From Constrictibacter sp. MBR-5 (lineage in GTDB: Bacteria > Pseudomonadota > Alphaproteobacteria > JAJUGE01): a DNA stretch of 64,000 bases. Shown in pieces: positions 17,707 to 26,311 of this stretch. The position numbers and the translations under genes were made by a program. The stretch covers positions 62,001 to 126,000 of the forward strand of contig NZ_JBEPTK010000004.1 of NCBI RefSeq assembly GCF_040549485.1, written 5' to 3'. The notes below the pieces were generated by a model that saw nothing but the letters and a program-made list of their open reading frames with translations, searched no databases and was not told the DNA's origin. Within the stretch, counting starts at the first letter, position 1; every line of letters begins with the position of its first letter.

Positions 17707-17740
17707 TAGGTAGCATGCCGCCGCGACAGACGGATGACAG
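17707..17740 (-). promoter_or_regulatory. Pho box and -10 element of phoX
   Basis: On the minus strand, CTGTCAT (17740-17734), CCGT, CTGTCGC (17729-17723) form two 7-bp direct repeats at 11-bp pitch. This matches the PhoB-site consensus with two differences in the second half. Ten bases further is TACCTA (17712-17707), the position expected for a -10 when the Pho box replaces the -35. The phoX ATG is 35 bases beyond. PhoB control is therefore inferred. Confidence 0.8.
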
Positions 17741-17819
17741 CCACCGCGCTACCGATCGTTCATTCTCGCGCGATAGAGTGCGGCCTTCACCCCTCCCCCG
17801 CTTCGCGCCTGGAGCCGGC

Positions 17820-18734
17820 ATGGTCACCGTCAGCATCATCGTCCCCACCTTTCGCCGACGGGATTCGCTCCGGCGGACGCTGGCGAGCTGCCTGCGCCAG
17901 GAGGGCGTCGACCCGGCCACCGTCGAGGTGGTAGTGGTCGACAACTGTCCTCAGGGATCGGCGGCGGATACGGTGGCAGCGGCCGCCGACGGCGCTGCGA
18001 TGCCGATCCGCTATGTGCACGAACCGCGCTCGGGTGTCTCCCACGCCCGCAACGCGGGCGTATACGCGGCGCGCGCCGACCTGCTCGTGTTCCTCGACGA
18101 CGACGAGGAAGCGCTGGAAGGGTGGCTGGCGGCCCTCCTCGCCACGCAGGCGCGCTTCGGCGCCGATCTGGTGTTCGGCCCTGTGATCGCGCATTTCGAG
18201 CGCCCCCCGCCGCTCGACGCGGATTTCGTCGGCCTGTTCTTCAGCCGGTCTGACCCTGGGCCGAGCCGCCTGATCGACACCTACTACGGCAGCGGCAACT
18301 CGCTTCTGGTGCGGGCGCGCTGCATCGATGGCGACGAACCGTTCGATCCGCGCATGACGCGCACCGGAGGCGAGGACACGATGCTGTTCGAGAGCCTGAA
18401 GCGCAGCGGCCGCACGTTCGCGTGGTGCGCGGAGGCGCCGGTGCTGGAGCATGTCGACGGCAGCCGCGTGGGCTTGTCGTATCTCGCCAAGCGCAGCTTC
18501 CGGCGCGGCCAGAGTCCCAGCATGGCGTGCGCGATGGCGGACCCGCCGGACCGGCTCGGCGTCGCCCGCTGGATGGCGATCGGTGCCGGACAGTTCGTGG
18601 TGCACGGCCTGATCGCCGTCGCCCTCTCCGCTTTCCGGTCGCGCGGGGCCCTGGATCAGGCACGACGGGCGATCGAGGGCGCCGGGAAGCTCCTCTGGAT
18701 GCAGCCGTTCCGTCCAGCCGACTATGGCGGCTGA
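17820..18734 (+). CDS. Glycosyltransferase family 2 protein
   Basis: 304 residues. The GT-A fold begins VTVSIIVPTFRRRDSLRRTLASCLRQ, with the nucleotide-binding VVVDNCPQ segment. HARNAGVYAARADLLVFLDDDEEALEGWL carries the acidic metal-binding DDD motif, and TRTGGEDTMLFESLKRSG the GED active-site loop. One hydrophobic segment near residues 240-262 may contact the membrane. It should transfer a sugar from a nucleotide donor to a glycan or lipid; donor and acceptor are unknown. The start at 17820 begins exactly at the domain; the longer frame to 17715 overlaps the Pho box. No other glycan genes adjoin it. Confidence 0.85.
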   Translation: MVTVSIIVPTFRRRDSLRRTLASCLRQEGVDPATVEVVVVDNCPQGSAADTVAAAADGAAMPIRYVHEPRSGVSHARNAGVYAARADLLVFLDDDEEALEGWLAALLATQARFGADLVFGPVIAHFERPPPLDADFVGLFFSRSDPGPSRLIDTYYGSGNSLLVRARCIDGDEPFDPRMTRTGGEDTMLFESLKRSGRTFAWCAEAPVLEHVDGSRVGLSYLAKRSFRRGQSPSMACAMADPPDRLGVARWMAIGAGQFVVHGLIAVALSAFRSRGALDQARRAIEGAGKLLWMQPFRPADYGG

Positions 18735-18750
18735 TCGATCGCCGAAACGC

Positions 18751-18780
18751 AGAATGCCCGGGGCGAACCCCGGGCATTCT
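18751..18780. terminator. Hairpin between convergent glycosyltransferase and RTX genes
   Basis: AGAATGCCCGGGG, tetraloop CGAA, CCCCGGGCATTCT: a perfect 13-bp stem 16 bases after the glycosyltransferase stop and 29 bases before the RTX stop. There is no T-run, but the stability and position suit a shared terminator. Confidence 0.7.
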
Positions 18781-18809
18781 CGAAAGCCGTGCCTGCGGGC
18801 ACGCCGCGA

Positions 18810-19883
18810 TCAGAAGATGAAGTTGTGCGAGATGTCGAGGTCGGTCGCCGCGAAGTTCATCAGCCGGATCGAGTGGTATTCCTGGGCGTCGGCGTCGGAG
18901 TAGAGGCCGATGATCGCGTCGGCACCGTCCTGGCCGATGAAGATGTCTTCCCGGCCGTCGATCGTGCCGATCTGCGACAGGTCGAGGATGTCGCCGCCCT
19001 GGCCGCCCTCGAAGCCCCAGACGGTGTCGTTGCCTTCCTTCTCGGCGAAGATGAAGCGATCCGTCTCACCGTCACGCGATGCGTCGGTGATGACATAGTC
19101 GACCCCGGTATACTCGCGGACCTCGACGCCGCCGACGAGAACGTCGTCGCCGGTGCCGCCATAGATCACGTCGGCACCGTTGCCGCCGACCATGACGTTC
19201 GCGTCGCCGTCGGTGCCGGCGGTGAGGACGTCGTTGCCGTCCTCGCCGAAGAAGCCGTCGCCGTGCGGGGCACCGTCGGCGCCCTTGGTGTCGGTGATGA
19301 TGTCGTCGCCGGCGCCGCCATACATCTGGTCGAGCCCGTCGCCGCCCTCGATGATGTCGTTGCCGTCACCGCCTTCGAGATAGTCATGGCCGGCGCCGCC
19401 GTAGAGGACGTCGTTGCCAGCGTCGCCGAAGATGTCGTCCTCGCCCTCGCCGCCATAGATGCGGTCGTTGCCGTCGCCGCCGAACAGCAGCTGGGTGTTC
19501 TCCGGGTCGGGATCGTAGATCGGCTCGTCGGGCCGCACGGCGCCTCCGCCGGAACCGCCGTAGATCAAGTCGTTGCCGACACCGCCGTAGATCTCGTCAC
19601 GCCCGTCGCCACCGCTCAGGGTGTCGTTGCCGATACCGCCGTCAAGTATGTCCTGGCCGCTGCCGCCCTCGAGCCTGTCGTGGCCGCCGTCGCCGAACAG
19701 GCGATCGTCGCCGCCGTTGCCGTAAAGCAGATCGTTGCCGTTGCCGCCGCGGATGGTCTCGGACCCCCGCCCACCAAAGATGATGTCGATGGCGCCGCGC
19801 GACCCGCCGTCATACGAGCTGTCGCTGTTGTCGCCGTAGTAGGTACGAACGAGATTGAAGAAGTTGAAACCCCGGAACGCCAT
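18810..19883 (-). CDS. RTX-type calcium-binding repeat protein
   Basis: 357 residues, made largely of GGxGxDxLx nonapeptides (about 18, in three blocks between residues 35 and 260). These fold into calcium-filled parallel beta-rolls. A roughly 100-residue C-terminal domain follows (DRFIFAEKEGNDTVWGFEGGQGGDILDLSQIG... ending DLDISHNFIF), typical of type I secretion substrates. There is no N-terminal Sec signal. RTX proteins fold outside the cell on binding calcium. No catalytic domain and no type I secretion genes are present in the window, so it may be a surface-layer or adhesive protein. GGGGAAGG sits just before the ATG. The repeat DNA itself is strongly periodic at 27 bp. Confidence 0.85.
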   Translation of the reverse strand: MAFRGFNFFNLVRTYYGDNSDSSYDGGSRGAIDIIFGGRGSETIRGGNGNDLLYGNGGDDRLFGDGGHDRLEGGSGQDILDGGIGNDTLSGGDGRDEIYGGVGNDLIYGGSGGGAVRPDEPIYDPDPENTQLLFGGDGNDRIYGGEGEDDIFGDAGNDVLYGGAGHDYLEGGDGNDIIEGGDGLDQMYGGAGDDIITDTKGADGAPHGDGFFGEDGNDVLTAGTDGDANVMVGGNGADVIYGGTGDDVLVGGVEVREYTGVDYVITDASRDGETDRFIFAEKEGNDTVWGFEGGQGGDILDLSQIGTIDGREDIFIGQDGADAIIGLYSDADAQEYHSIRLMNFAATDLDISHNFIF

Positions 19884-20062
19884 GCCTTCCCCCTGACCGC
19901 TGCCGGCGCCGCACCATCAAGAGAAACCGGCGCCCAATATCTGGCATTTTCGATAACAGCCCGAGACGGGGAAACGCAATCGCGAGAGCGACTTAAGCCC
20001 TGGATATGTGATCGATTGCCATCGCGCTGAGACTGCGGGGCATCAGGCGCCCCCAGACATCC

Positions 20063-20860
20063 TCAGGCGAAGCGGTCGGCGGGGACCTTGTCCGACAGTT
20101 CGCACCAGATCGGCGTGTGGTCGGACGCCTTGGGCGCCCCGCGCGGCCCCTTGTCGATCTGGCACCCGATCAATCTGTCGGCGGCGTCGGGAGAGAGCAG
20201 GAGGTGATCGATCCGGATCCCCAGATCGCGCTGCCACGCACCGGCCTGATAGTCCCAGAAGGTGTAGGCGTGCGTCGCTGTGGGCTCCAGCGCCCGGAAG
20301 GCATCGGTCAGTCCGAGATTGACGATGCTGCGCCAGGCGCGGCGCGTGTCCAGCTTGAACAGCGCGTCGTCCACCCAGGCAGCCGGATCATACGCGTCCC
20401 GCGGCTCCGGGATGACGTTGTAGTCCCCGCCCAGCACGAACGTAACGTCATCGGCGAGCAGGGTCTCCACACGCTCCCGCAACCGCGCCATCCAGCGCAG
20501 CTTGTAGGGATACTTCTCGCTGTCCGCCGGGTTGCCGTTCGGCAGATAGATCGACGCCACCCGGACGCCGCCGATGCTCGCCTCGAGATAGCGCGCATGG
20601 TCGTCCGCGGGCTCACCCGGCAAGCCTTCCATCACATCCTCGATCGGATGCGGCGACAGGATGGCGACGCCGTTGTAGGCCCGCTGACCGAGCACCGCGC
20701 ACCGGTACCCCAACGATTCGATCTCGAACCGGGGGAATGCGTCCGTCGTGGTCTTGATCTCCTGAAGGAGCAAGGCGTCCGGCCGCTCCTTCTCGATCCA
20801 TTCGCAGACGGCGCCGAGCCGGACCTTGATCGAATTGACGTTCCAGGTGGCGATCTTCAC
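20063..20860 (-). CDS. xthA: Exodeoxyribonuclease III
   Basis: 265 residues of the exonuclease III/AP endonuclease family. MKIATWNVNSIKVRLGAVCEWI contains the catalytic Asn, ALLLQEIKTTTDAFP the metal-binding Glu, GGDYNVIPEPRDAYDP the active-site Asp-Asn pair, and the C-terminal IRIDHLLLSP and SDHTPIW the DH motifs. It incises DNA at abasic sites and removes 3' blocks in base-excision repair. The start codon is GTG at 20860. It lies 16 bp after erpA in the same direction, and alphaproteobacteria often pair these genes. The 179-bp gap downstream to the RTX start holds no gene. Confidence 0.93.
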   Translation of the reverse strand: MKIATWNVNSIKVRLGAVCEWIEKERPDALLLQEIKTTTDAFPRFEIESLGYRCAVLGQRAYNGVAILSPHPIEDVMEGLPGEPADDHARYLEASIGGVRVASIYLPNGNPADSEKYPYKLRWMARLRERVETLLADDVTFVLGGDYNVIPEPRDAYDPAAWVDDALFKLDTRRAWRSIVNLGLTDAFRALEPTATHAYTFWDYQAGAWQRDLGIRIDHLLLSPDAADRLIGCQIDKGPRGAPKASDHTPIWCELSDKVPADRFA

Positions 20861-20876
20861 AGGCGGCGCCGGCCCA

Positions 20877-21230
20877 TCAGATGGCGAACGACGTGCCGCA
20901 TCCGCACGACGAACTGGCGTTCGGGTTGCGGATCTGGAAAGCGGCGCCCGAGAGATCCTCGACGAAATCGATCACCGCGCCGCCGAGCAGATCGAAAGAG
21001 ACCTCGTCGACGACGACCCGGCTGCCGGCATGGGCGAAGACGCGGTCGTCGTCGGAGGCCGTGGAGTCGAGGCTGAAGCCGTACTGGAAGCCGGAGCAGC
21101 CGCCGCCGGAGATCGTGATCCGCAGCATCGTCTCGGGATTGTTCTCCTGCTCCGCCAGCCTTGCGATACGGGCTGCGGCGCTGTCGGTGATCACCAGTCG
21201 CGGCACCGACATGACGGCGGCCTCGGACAT
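20877..21230 (-). CDS. erpA: Iron-sulfur cluster insertion protein (ErpA/IscA family)
   Basis: 117 residues, an A-type carrier. The three cluster-binding cysteines are C45 (in ISGGGCSGFQYGF), C109 and C111 (in SSSCGCGTSF). VVVDEVSFDLLGGAVIDFVEDLSGAAFQIRNPNA is the conserved middle. It receives Fe-S clusters from the assembly scaffold and hands them to apo-proteins. The long N-terminal extension of the open frame to 21482 is unrelated; GGAG six bases before the ATG at 21230 decides the start. It is probably co-transcribed with xthA. The dgt gene often found beside erpA in alphaproteobacteria is absent here. Confidence 0.92.
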   Translation of the reverse strand: MSEAAVMSVPRLVITDSAAARIARLAEQENNPETMLRITISGGGCSGFQYGFSLDSTASDDDRVFAHAGSRVVVDEVSFDLLGGAVIDFVEDLSGAAFQIRNPNASSSCGCGTSFAI

Positions 21231-21385
21231 CCCGTTCTCCCTCGAATCGGCTTCCCGGAACTTAAGCATGCGCCGCGGATTTTCAATCGAGCCGGCCGGC
21301 GCCAGCGGCGATCGTCGTAAGCCGGGCCGGGTAATCATCGGCATTTTAGTTGAATTGTCCGCTAACGGATCCTTTACTGTCTCGC

Positions 21386-21697
21386 ATGCAACCGCCCCGC
21401 CGACATGAAGGAACCACCGCCCTCGTCCCGGTCCGGCGGACCGAACGGGCGGTCGCCCGACATCATGCGGGCATCCAGACATCGCAGCACGGCACTCTCG
21501 TCAGCGAACGGATCGCCATCGACGCAGCGTCGCCCCGGCCCCGGCTCTCTCCCGACGCCTGGATCGTGCAGCTTGTCGCGCACTGCTCCGGGTCTGCACC
21601 TTGCGAGAACGCGAAGGCCGCTGCCCGGGCGGCAGCGGTCTATGACGCGCGGGAGACCTATGCGCGTTCCCGCGCCCGCTTGAGCCTGTACGCCTGA
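21386..21697 (+). CDS. Hypothetical small protein
   Basis: 103 residues starting at an ATG within TCTCGCATGC, with no strong ribosome-binding site. The protein is basic and alanine-rich, with a PDAWIVQLVAHC segment and a C-terminus ending ARSRARLSLYA. No signal peptide or membrane helix. I recall similarly organised small alphaproteobacterial proteins (an Ala/Arg/Tyr-rich C-terminus ending in a short LSL motif) but cannot name the family. The overlapping frame at 21405-21683 is an alternative. It lies between erpA and tadG, which both point away from or toward it on the minus strand. Moderate doubt that it is real. Confidence 0.4.
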   Translation: MQPPRRHEGTTALVPVRRTERAVARHHAGIQTSQHGTLVSERIAIDAASPRPRLSPDAWIVQLVAHCSGSAPCENAKAAARAAAVYDARETYARSRARLSLYA

Positions 21698-21727
21698 ATC
21701 AGACCCAGTTGATCGTCCCTCCGACCG

Positions 21728-23008
21728 TCACCGCACCAGCCGGACGTTGTCGCGGGTGATCTCGCTGCCGATCCGGCCGAAGGCCTCCTCCAGGTCGGCT
21801 TCGGTGGGCGCGCTGAAGAAGTGATGGTCGGGTGTCGTGGCGCACGCCGAGTAATATGGGTCGATATTCGCCGGCGCCTGGAACGTTATCGTATAGATGA
21901 TGATCCCGTTGTCCTTCATACCCTGACAGGTATTCCCGAGTTTCGCATAGGTCTGCGCTTCGCTTTCGTTGTCACCCGACTGCCATGGCGTGTTCTCTCC
22001 ATCGGTCATCAACACCGCGATCTTGCGCACCTTGGGGTCGTCGTAGTCGACCGGCGTCGTTGAGCCGGACGTCCAGACACCACGCCATTTCGGCGAGAGC
22101 GTCCGCCAACCCCACGACATGCCGATGTCCGTTCGCGTGTTGCCGGAGGCCTGGAAACCGTCGATCAGCGCCTTGACGGTCGCCTTCGATGCCGTCAGCG
22201 GCAGGGCCGCGTTGGGCGGACAGTAGCTGCCGGCGTTCATCACGCTGCCACCGGGAGCGAAGTCGGGGAACTTGGTGGTCGCCGGCGGCGTGTCGTCGTA
22301 CGCCGCATTCCCGCTACGCTCATTTGCGCAACCGGTCCACCACCACTGCCACAGGAAAGGCTGGGTGGTCATCCATTCGCGGCGCGGCTTGATGTTGACG
22401 CGCCCGGCAAAAGGCACGACGGCGACCGCGAGATTCTCGACCGTGTCCTGATCCTTGTAGAGCACGTTCAGCAGGTTGTTCGCCGACGTCTTGAGCGTCG
22501 ACAGTTTCGTCCCCTTCATCGATCCCGTGATGTCGAGGACGAGCGACAGTTCCATGCCGCCAGCGCCAAGGGCCTGTGCGGTGGCAGCGGCCGTGACGGT
22601 CATCGTGTCGACGCCGAACAGCTTCATGAAGTTCGTCGGCACCACCGCAGTCGCCGACACGGCCACGGTGCCATCGGCCTGTCCGACGATGACCGACGGC
22701 GGTTCCTGGATCTCGCCTCGGTTGAAGTTGCCATAGACGTACTTGCGCGCCTGCGCCTGCAGATCGGCCTGCTTGAATGCCCGAGCACCGGCAAGCGCAC
22801 CCGCGTCGACGGCGCTGGAGAGTTCCGCCCTCGCCAGCATTGCCAACAGACCGTCCGCCGCCAGTCCTGCAGCGGCGATCATCGGGATGGTCGAGAAGGC
22901 GACGATGGCAGCGACGCCACCCTTGCTGTCCTTCCAGAGGCGCCACCTGGTGCGCACCTTGGAGGTCTGCTCGTCAGAGGTGGCGACCGCCGGCTTGCGG
23001 GAGAGCAT
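21728..23008 (-). CDS. TadG-like pilus assembly protein with vWA domain
   Basis: 426 residues. After a short cytoplasmic start, the TadE/TadG-type N-terminal segment reads KGGVAAIVAFSTIPMIAAAGLAADGLLAMLARAELSSAVDAGALAGARAF. The hydrophobic helix anchors the protein in the inner membrane. A von Willebrand A domain follows (MELSLVLDITGSMKG, a DxTGS variant of the MIDAS motif; later IAVLMTDGENTPWQ). Such proteins accompany Flp/Tad pilus systems or act alone at the envelope. No other tad genes are present. AGGAGA before the ATG at 23008 decides the start over 23038. A Sec-exported small gene lies 51 bp upstream on the same strand. Confidence 0.85.
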   Translation of the reverse strand: MLSRKPAVATSDEQTSKVRTRWRLWKDSKGGVAAIVAFSTIPMIAAAGLAADGLLAMLARAELSSAVDAGALAGARAFKQADLQAQARKYVYGNFNRGEIQEPPSVIVGQADGTVAVSATAVVPTNFMKLFGVDTMTVTAAATAQALGAGGMELSLVLDITGSMKGTKLSTLKTSANNLLNVLYKDQDTVENLAVAVVPFAGRVNIKPRREWMTTQPFLWQWWWTGCANERSGNAAYDDTPPATTKFPDFAPGGSVMNAGSYCPPNAALPLTASKATVKALIDGFQASGNTRTDIGMSWGWRTLSPKWRGVWTSGSTTPVDYDDPKVRKIAVLMTDGENTPWQSGDNESEAQTYAKLGNTCQGMKDNGIIIYTITFQAPANIDPYYSACATTPDHHFFSAPTEADLEEAFGRIGSEITRDNVRLVR

Positions 23009-23059
23009 GCTGTATCTCCTGGGCCCCGCCCCCATCATGAAGGCGGAGTGTTCGCTGGA

Positions 23060-23368
23060 TCAGTTTGCGGAGCTGACGGTGACCAACTCGCCTTCGAAGA
23101 CGATCTCGTAGCGTTTCGAGCCGCCGTCGCAGGCCACGGCCGTCCTGAGACCGGATCCGGTCGAGAAGGCGTTGATATGATCGATCGCGCCGCAGGACTG
23201 GCCGTGCTGCTGGAGAATCGCCTCTAGCTTGGTGACATAGGTGGGGGTCTCGGCATTGAGGGCCGTGGCATGCTCCACGGTCATGAGGTCACTCACATCG
23301 GCCGCAAAGACGGGGGCAGCGACGGAGCCGATCAGACAGAGGGAGAGAAGGCCGATCCGCGAGCGCAT
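23060..23368 (-). CDS. Small exported protein of unknown function
   Basis: 102 residues. A Sec signal peptide (MRSRIGLLSLCLIGSVAAPVFA then cleavage before ADVSD) leads an 80-residue mature protein with two cysteines (in GQSCGAIDHI and TAVACDGGSK), which may form a periplasmic disulfide. I do not recognise the family. AAGGAG nine bases before the ATG at 23368 is better than the start at 23392. It precedes tadG on the same strand and could be co-transcribed. Confidence 0.65.
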   Translation of the reverse strand: MRSRIGLLSLCLIGSVAAPVFAADVSDLMTVEHATALNAETPTYVTKLEAILQQHGQSCGAIDHINAFSTGSGLRTAVACDGGSKRYEIVFEGELVTVSSAN

Positions 23369-23587
23369 GGCTGGAAACTCCTTGATTACCAAGAGTTTTC
23401 GCGGATCTTTCCTAACCTCCGATGAATCGGGTTGGTTAACCCCTGCTTTACCGCGCGCTTAAGCTGACCGCGCGATCCCGGTCGCCGCTCCGGATGCTGT
23501 TGCCCCAGACCGCAGTCCGGTCGACTATCCCCCGGTACGCGCCACACGATGGCGACGACCGAACGCAAAAACAGGAGGCTCGCCGCC

Positions 23588-24346
23588 ATGACCACGGAAC
23601 CGAAGATCGCGCTCGTCACCGGCGCTGGCAGCGGCATCGGCAAAGCCTCCGCACTCGCACTTGCGCGCAACGGCTGGTCGGTGGTGCTCGCAGGCCGACG
23701 TCCCGAGCCGCTCGAGGCCGTCGCAGCGGAAATCGCCGAGATGGGCCGTCGGGCGCTCGCCGCCCCGACCGACGTCGGCGATCCGGAAGCGGTGCGCGCG
23801 TTGTTCGTGAAAACGCGGGAGACGTTCGGCCGCCTCGATTTCGTCTTCAACAACGCCGGCCGAGGCGCGCCACCCGTTCCCCTCGAGGACTTGACCTACG
23901 AGCAATGGAAGTCGGTGGTCGATGCCAATCTGACGGGCGTCTTCCTGTGTACCCAGGAGGCGTTCCGGATCATGAAGGACCAGACCCCGCGGGGCGGCCG
24001 GATCGTCAACAACGGCTCGATTTCGGCGCACGCGCCCCGGCCCAACTCGGCGCCCTACACCTCCACCAAGCACGCCGTCACAGGGCTCACGAAGTCGGCC
24101 TCCCTCGACGGCCGCAAATACGACATCGCCGTCGGCCAGATCGACATCGGCAACGCTCATACCGAGATGACCGAACGCATGACCAAGGGCGTCCCGCAGG
24201 CCAACGGAACGACGATGGTCGAGCCGACGATGGATGTCCGGAACGTCGCGGACGCGATCGTCTACATGGCGCAGATGCCGCTCGACGCGAACGTCCAGTT
24301 CATCACCGTGATGGCCACGAAGATGCCCTTCGTCGGACGCGGGTGA
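23588..24346 (+). CDS. Short-chain dehydrogenase/reductase
   Basis: 252 residues with the classical SDR fold. [23 protein letters not shown] is the TGxxxGIG cofactor motif, followed by [11 protein letters not shown] (NNAG), then [50 protein letters not shown] with the catalytic Ser and YxxxK. The AGRRPEPL stretch after the second strand, with Arg pairs, suggests NADP(H) preference. AGGAGG lies 9 bases before the ATG at 23588; the in-frame ATG at 23549 is less likely. The substrate is unknown. DUF2254 follows 70 bp downstream. Confidence 0.9.
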   Translation: MTTEPKIALVTGAGSGIGKASALALARNGWSVVLAGRRPEPLEAVAAEIAEMGRRALAAPTDVGDPEAVRALFVKTRETFGRLDFVFNNAGRGAPPVPLEDLTYEQWKSVVDANLTGVFLCTQEAFRIMKDQTPRGGRIVNNGSISAHAPRPNSAPYTSTKHAVTGLTKSASLDGRKYDIAVGQIDIGNAHTEMTERMTKGVPQANGTTMVEPTMDVRNVADAIVYMAQMPLDANVQFITVMATKMPFVGRG

Positions 24347-24416
24347 CGGCGCCGGGGACATACGGCGGCCGCAACGCCGCCCGTCCGATGGCCAGCGGAG
24401 GCCGCGAGGGTAGCGG

Positions 24417-25739
24417 ATGAAGACGCGCCTACTCGCCTTCTGGCAGAATCTGTCGACCAGCCTCTGGTTCGTGCCGGCCATCCTGACCGGCTGCGCGTTC
24501 GTCTTGGCGTCCGTCATGACGAACATCCGCGCGTTCCCCGGCGGCGACGATGTCGACCCGCCGGACTGGCTCTACAACGGTTCGGCCTCCGAGGCGCGCG
24601 ATCTTCTGGAGACCCTCCTCAGTTCGCTCATCACCCTGACGACGCTCGCCATATCGATCACGATGGTCGTGCTCAGCCTCGCTGCCAGCCAGCTCGGGCC
24701 AAGACTGATCCGTGCGTTCATGGGCGATCGGCGGACGCAAGTGGTGCTGGGGATCTTCCTGGCCGCGATCGTGTACGTCCTGCTCGTACTGCGGCAGGTC
24801 GACGGCAAACTCCCGGACGACGAGATTCCACAGCTCGCCGTCACTCTCGGCACGATGAGCGCCATGGGCTGTCTGGGCCTCCTGTTCTTCTTCGTGCATC
24901 ACCTCGGAAGGTCGGTCGTCGCAGACTCGGTGGTCCAGCGGGTCGGCGCCGAACTCGACCAGTCCATCGATCGCATTCTGCCGCGGTGGGAGGAGACACC
25001 GCCCGCCGATACGGTGTTCACGCCGACGGCGCCCGCGACGCTGCGCCTGCCGCACGGCGGCTACGTCCAGGCGGTCGACTTCGCTGCCATCACGCACTGT
25101 GCCGAAGAAAGCGACGTGGTTGTCCTGTTGAACTTCCGGCCGGGGCACCATCTGTTGCCCGGTGGCATCCACGGCAAAGTGGATCCGGCCGAAAAGTTCG
25201 ACGAGGCCTTTGCCGCCCGCATCGCACGCGCGGTCACCGTCGGCCTGGAACGCACGCCGGTCCAGGACATCGAATACTGCATGCGCCAGTTGGTCGAAGT
25301 GGCGCTTCGCGCGCTCTCGCCCGGCATCAATGACCCGAACACCGCGATCGCCGCCATCGACAGGCTGGGCCGATCGATGGCCCTGGTCATGACGCGGCGT
25401 ACGCTGCCGGAAACGATCAGGGATGCTGCCGGCCGACTGCGCGTGGTTCGACCCGTCTCGACGTTCGCCGGGCTCATGGACGCCGCGTTCAACCAGATCC
25501 GGCAGGCGGGCGAGTCGAAGCCGTCCATCCTGATCCGCCAGCTCGAGGCGATCGCCGCACTCGCCACGCTCACCCCGACCGACGAGCATCGCCGGGAATG
25601 CGCCGTGCACGCCGCGATGATCCTTGCAGCGGGACGACGGTGCATTGCCGAACCGCGGGATCTCGAGGCGGTAGAAGCCGCTTACGACGAGGTAGCCGCC
25701 GAACTTCGGGATGCCGGCCTTCCCCCGGGTGACGTCTAA
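24417..25739 (+). CDS. DUF2254 family membrane protein
   Basis: 440 residues. Four hydrophobic segments occupy the first half (LWFVPAILTGCAFVLASVM; LITLTTLAISITMVVLSLAASQLGP; VVLGIFLAAIVYVLLVL; GTMSAMGCLGLLFFFVHHLG). They are followed by a soluble domain with YVQAVDFAAITHCAEESDVVVLLNFRPGHHLLPGG and VEVALRALSPGINDPNTAIAAIDRLG. This matches the DUF2254 family, whose function is not established. The C-terminal 100 residues are helical. The gene ends 10 bp from the convergent small gene. Confidence 0.85.
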   Translation: MKTRLLAFWQNLSTSLWFVPAILTGCAFVLASVMTNIRAFPGGDDVDPPDWLYNGSASEARDLLETLLSSLITLTTLAISITMVVLSLAASQLGPRLIRAFMGDRRTQVVLGIFLAAIVYVLLVLRQVDGKLPDDEIPQLAVTLGTMSAMGCLGLLFFFVHHLGRSVVADSVVQRVGAELDQSIDRILPRWEETPPADTVFTPTAPATLRLPHGGYVQAVDFAAITHCAEESDVVVLLNFRPGHHLLPGGIHGKVDPAEKFDEAFAARIARAVTVGLERTPVQDIEYCMRQLVEVALRALSPGINDPNTAIAAIDRLGRSMALVMTRRTLPETIRDAAGRLRVVRPVSTFAGLMDAAFNQIRQAGESKPSILIRQLEAIAALATLTPTDEHRRECAVHAAMILAAGRRCIAEPRDLEAVEAAYDEVAAELRDAGLPPGDV

Positions 25740-25749
25740 CGGCCAACGA

Positions 25750-26073
25750 TCACTCCTCCGAGTCCGCCGCCGACGAAAGCATCGCAACACTCAGTGCACG
25801 CCATTCCTCGTCGATCGTCGTGGTACAGACGTCGCGGCCGGCGCGGCGATACCAGTAGGCGGCATTCGCGAGGTCGCCCTCGACGCGGTGGAGATGGGCA
25901 TGCACCCACGCGCCGTCGCGGTCTTCCGCGTTTTGGGCGAGCTCGTGCGCCTGTTCCCAGCGCCCTTTGCCGCTCCACCACAGTGCCTGCAGCGGCACCG
26001 ACAACCCCGTCGGCGGAGCATGGGCGGCCAGGGAATCTCGAAATGCGACGGGATCCATTACGTCTCCGCTCAT
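25750..26073 (-). CDS. Conserved hypothetical protein with TPR-like helices
   Basis: 107 residues, soluble. LQALWWSGKGRWEQAHELAQNAEDRDGAWVHAHLHRVEGDLANAAYWYRRAG has the paired-helix look of a tetratricopeptide repeat (W..A..L and N..YWYRRAG). Function unknown. Starts are possible at 26073 (weak GGGAG far upstream) or at 26058, which has GGAG five bases before it. The first is chosen for the longer conserved-looking N-terminus. Confidence 0.65.
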   Translation of the reverse strand: MSGDVMDPVAFRDSLAAHAPPTGLSVPLQALWWSGKGRWEQAHELAQNAEDRDGAWVHAHLHRVEGDLANAAYWYRRAGRDVCTTTIDEEWRALSVAMLSSAADSEE

Positions 26074-26311
26074 GTCGTGGCCTTCTCCCTGCGGTTTCGA
26101 CGGAGGTCCGATCGTCCGGCTGCCCATCGTCTACCGAGAGTATGACGACTCCGCCGGATGGCATGGTTGGAGAAACGCGCTCCGCGGCGCTCCCGCCGGA
26201 AGCAAACCCACGCCCCGGGCGTTCATTCGGGGTTCAGTCACGCTTCGACAGAATGGGGACGATCGGGTGCGATGCCACCAGTGGCCATCACCCAGGACAA
26301 TGGAGCGGTCG

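Noticed and set aside
15752-17713. 653-codon open frame opposite phoX
   Set aside because: Shadow of phoX; low-complexity Arg/Asp/Gly composition typical of antisense frames in GC-rich DNA.
18810-19883. CRISPR-like or tandem DNA repeat array
   Set aside because: The periodicity is 27 bp and translates cleanly as RTX nonapeptides; there are no constant repeats with unique spacers.
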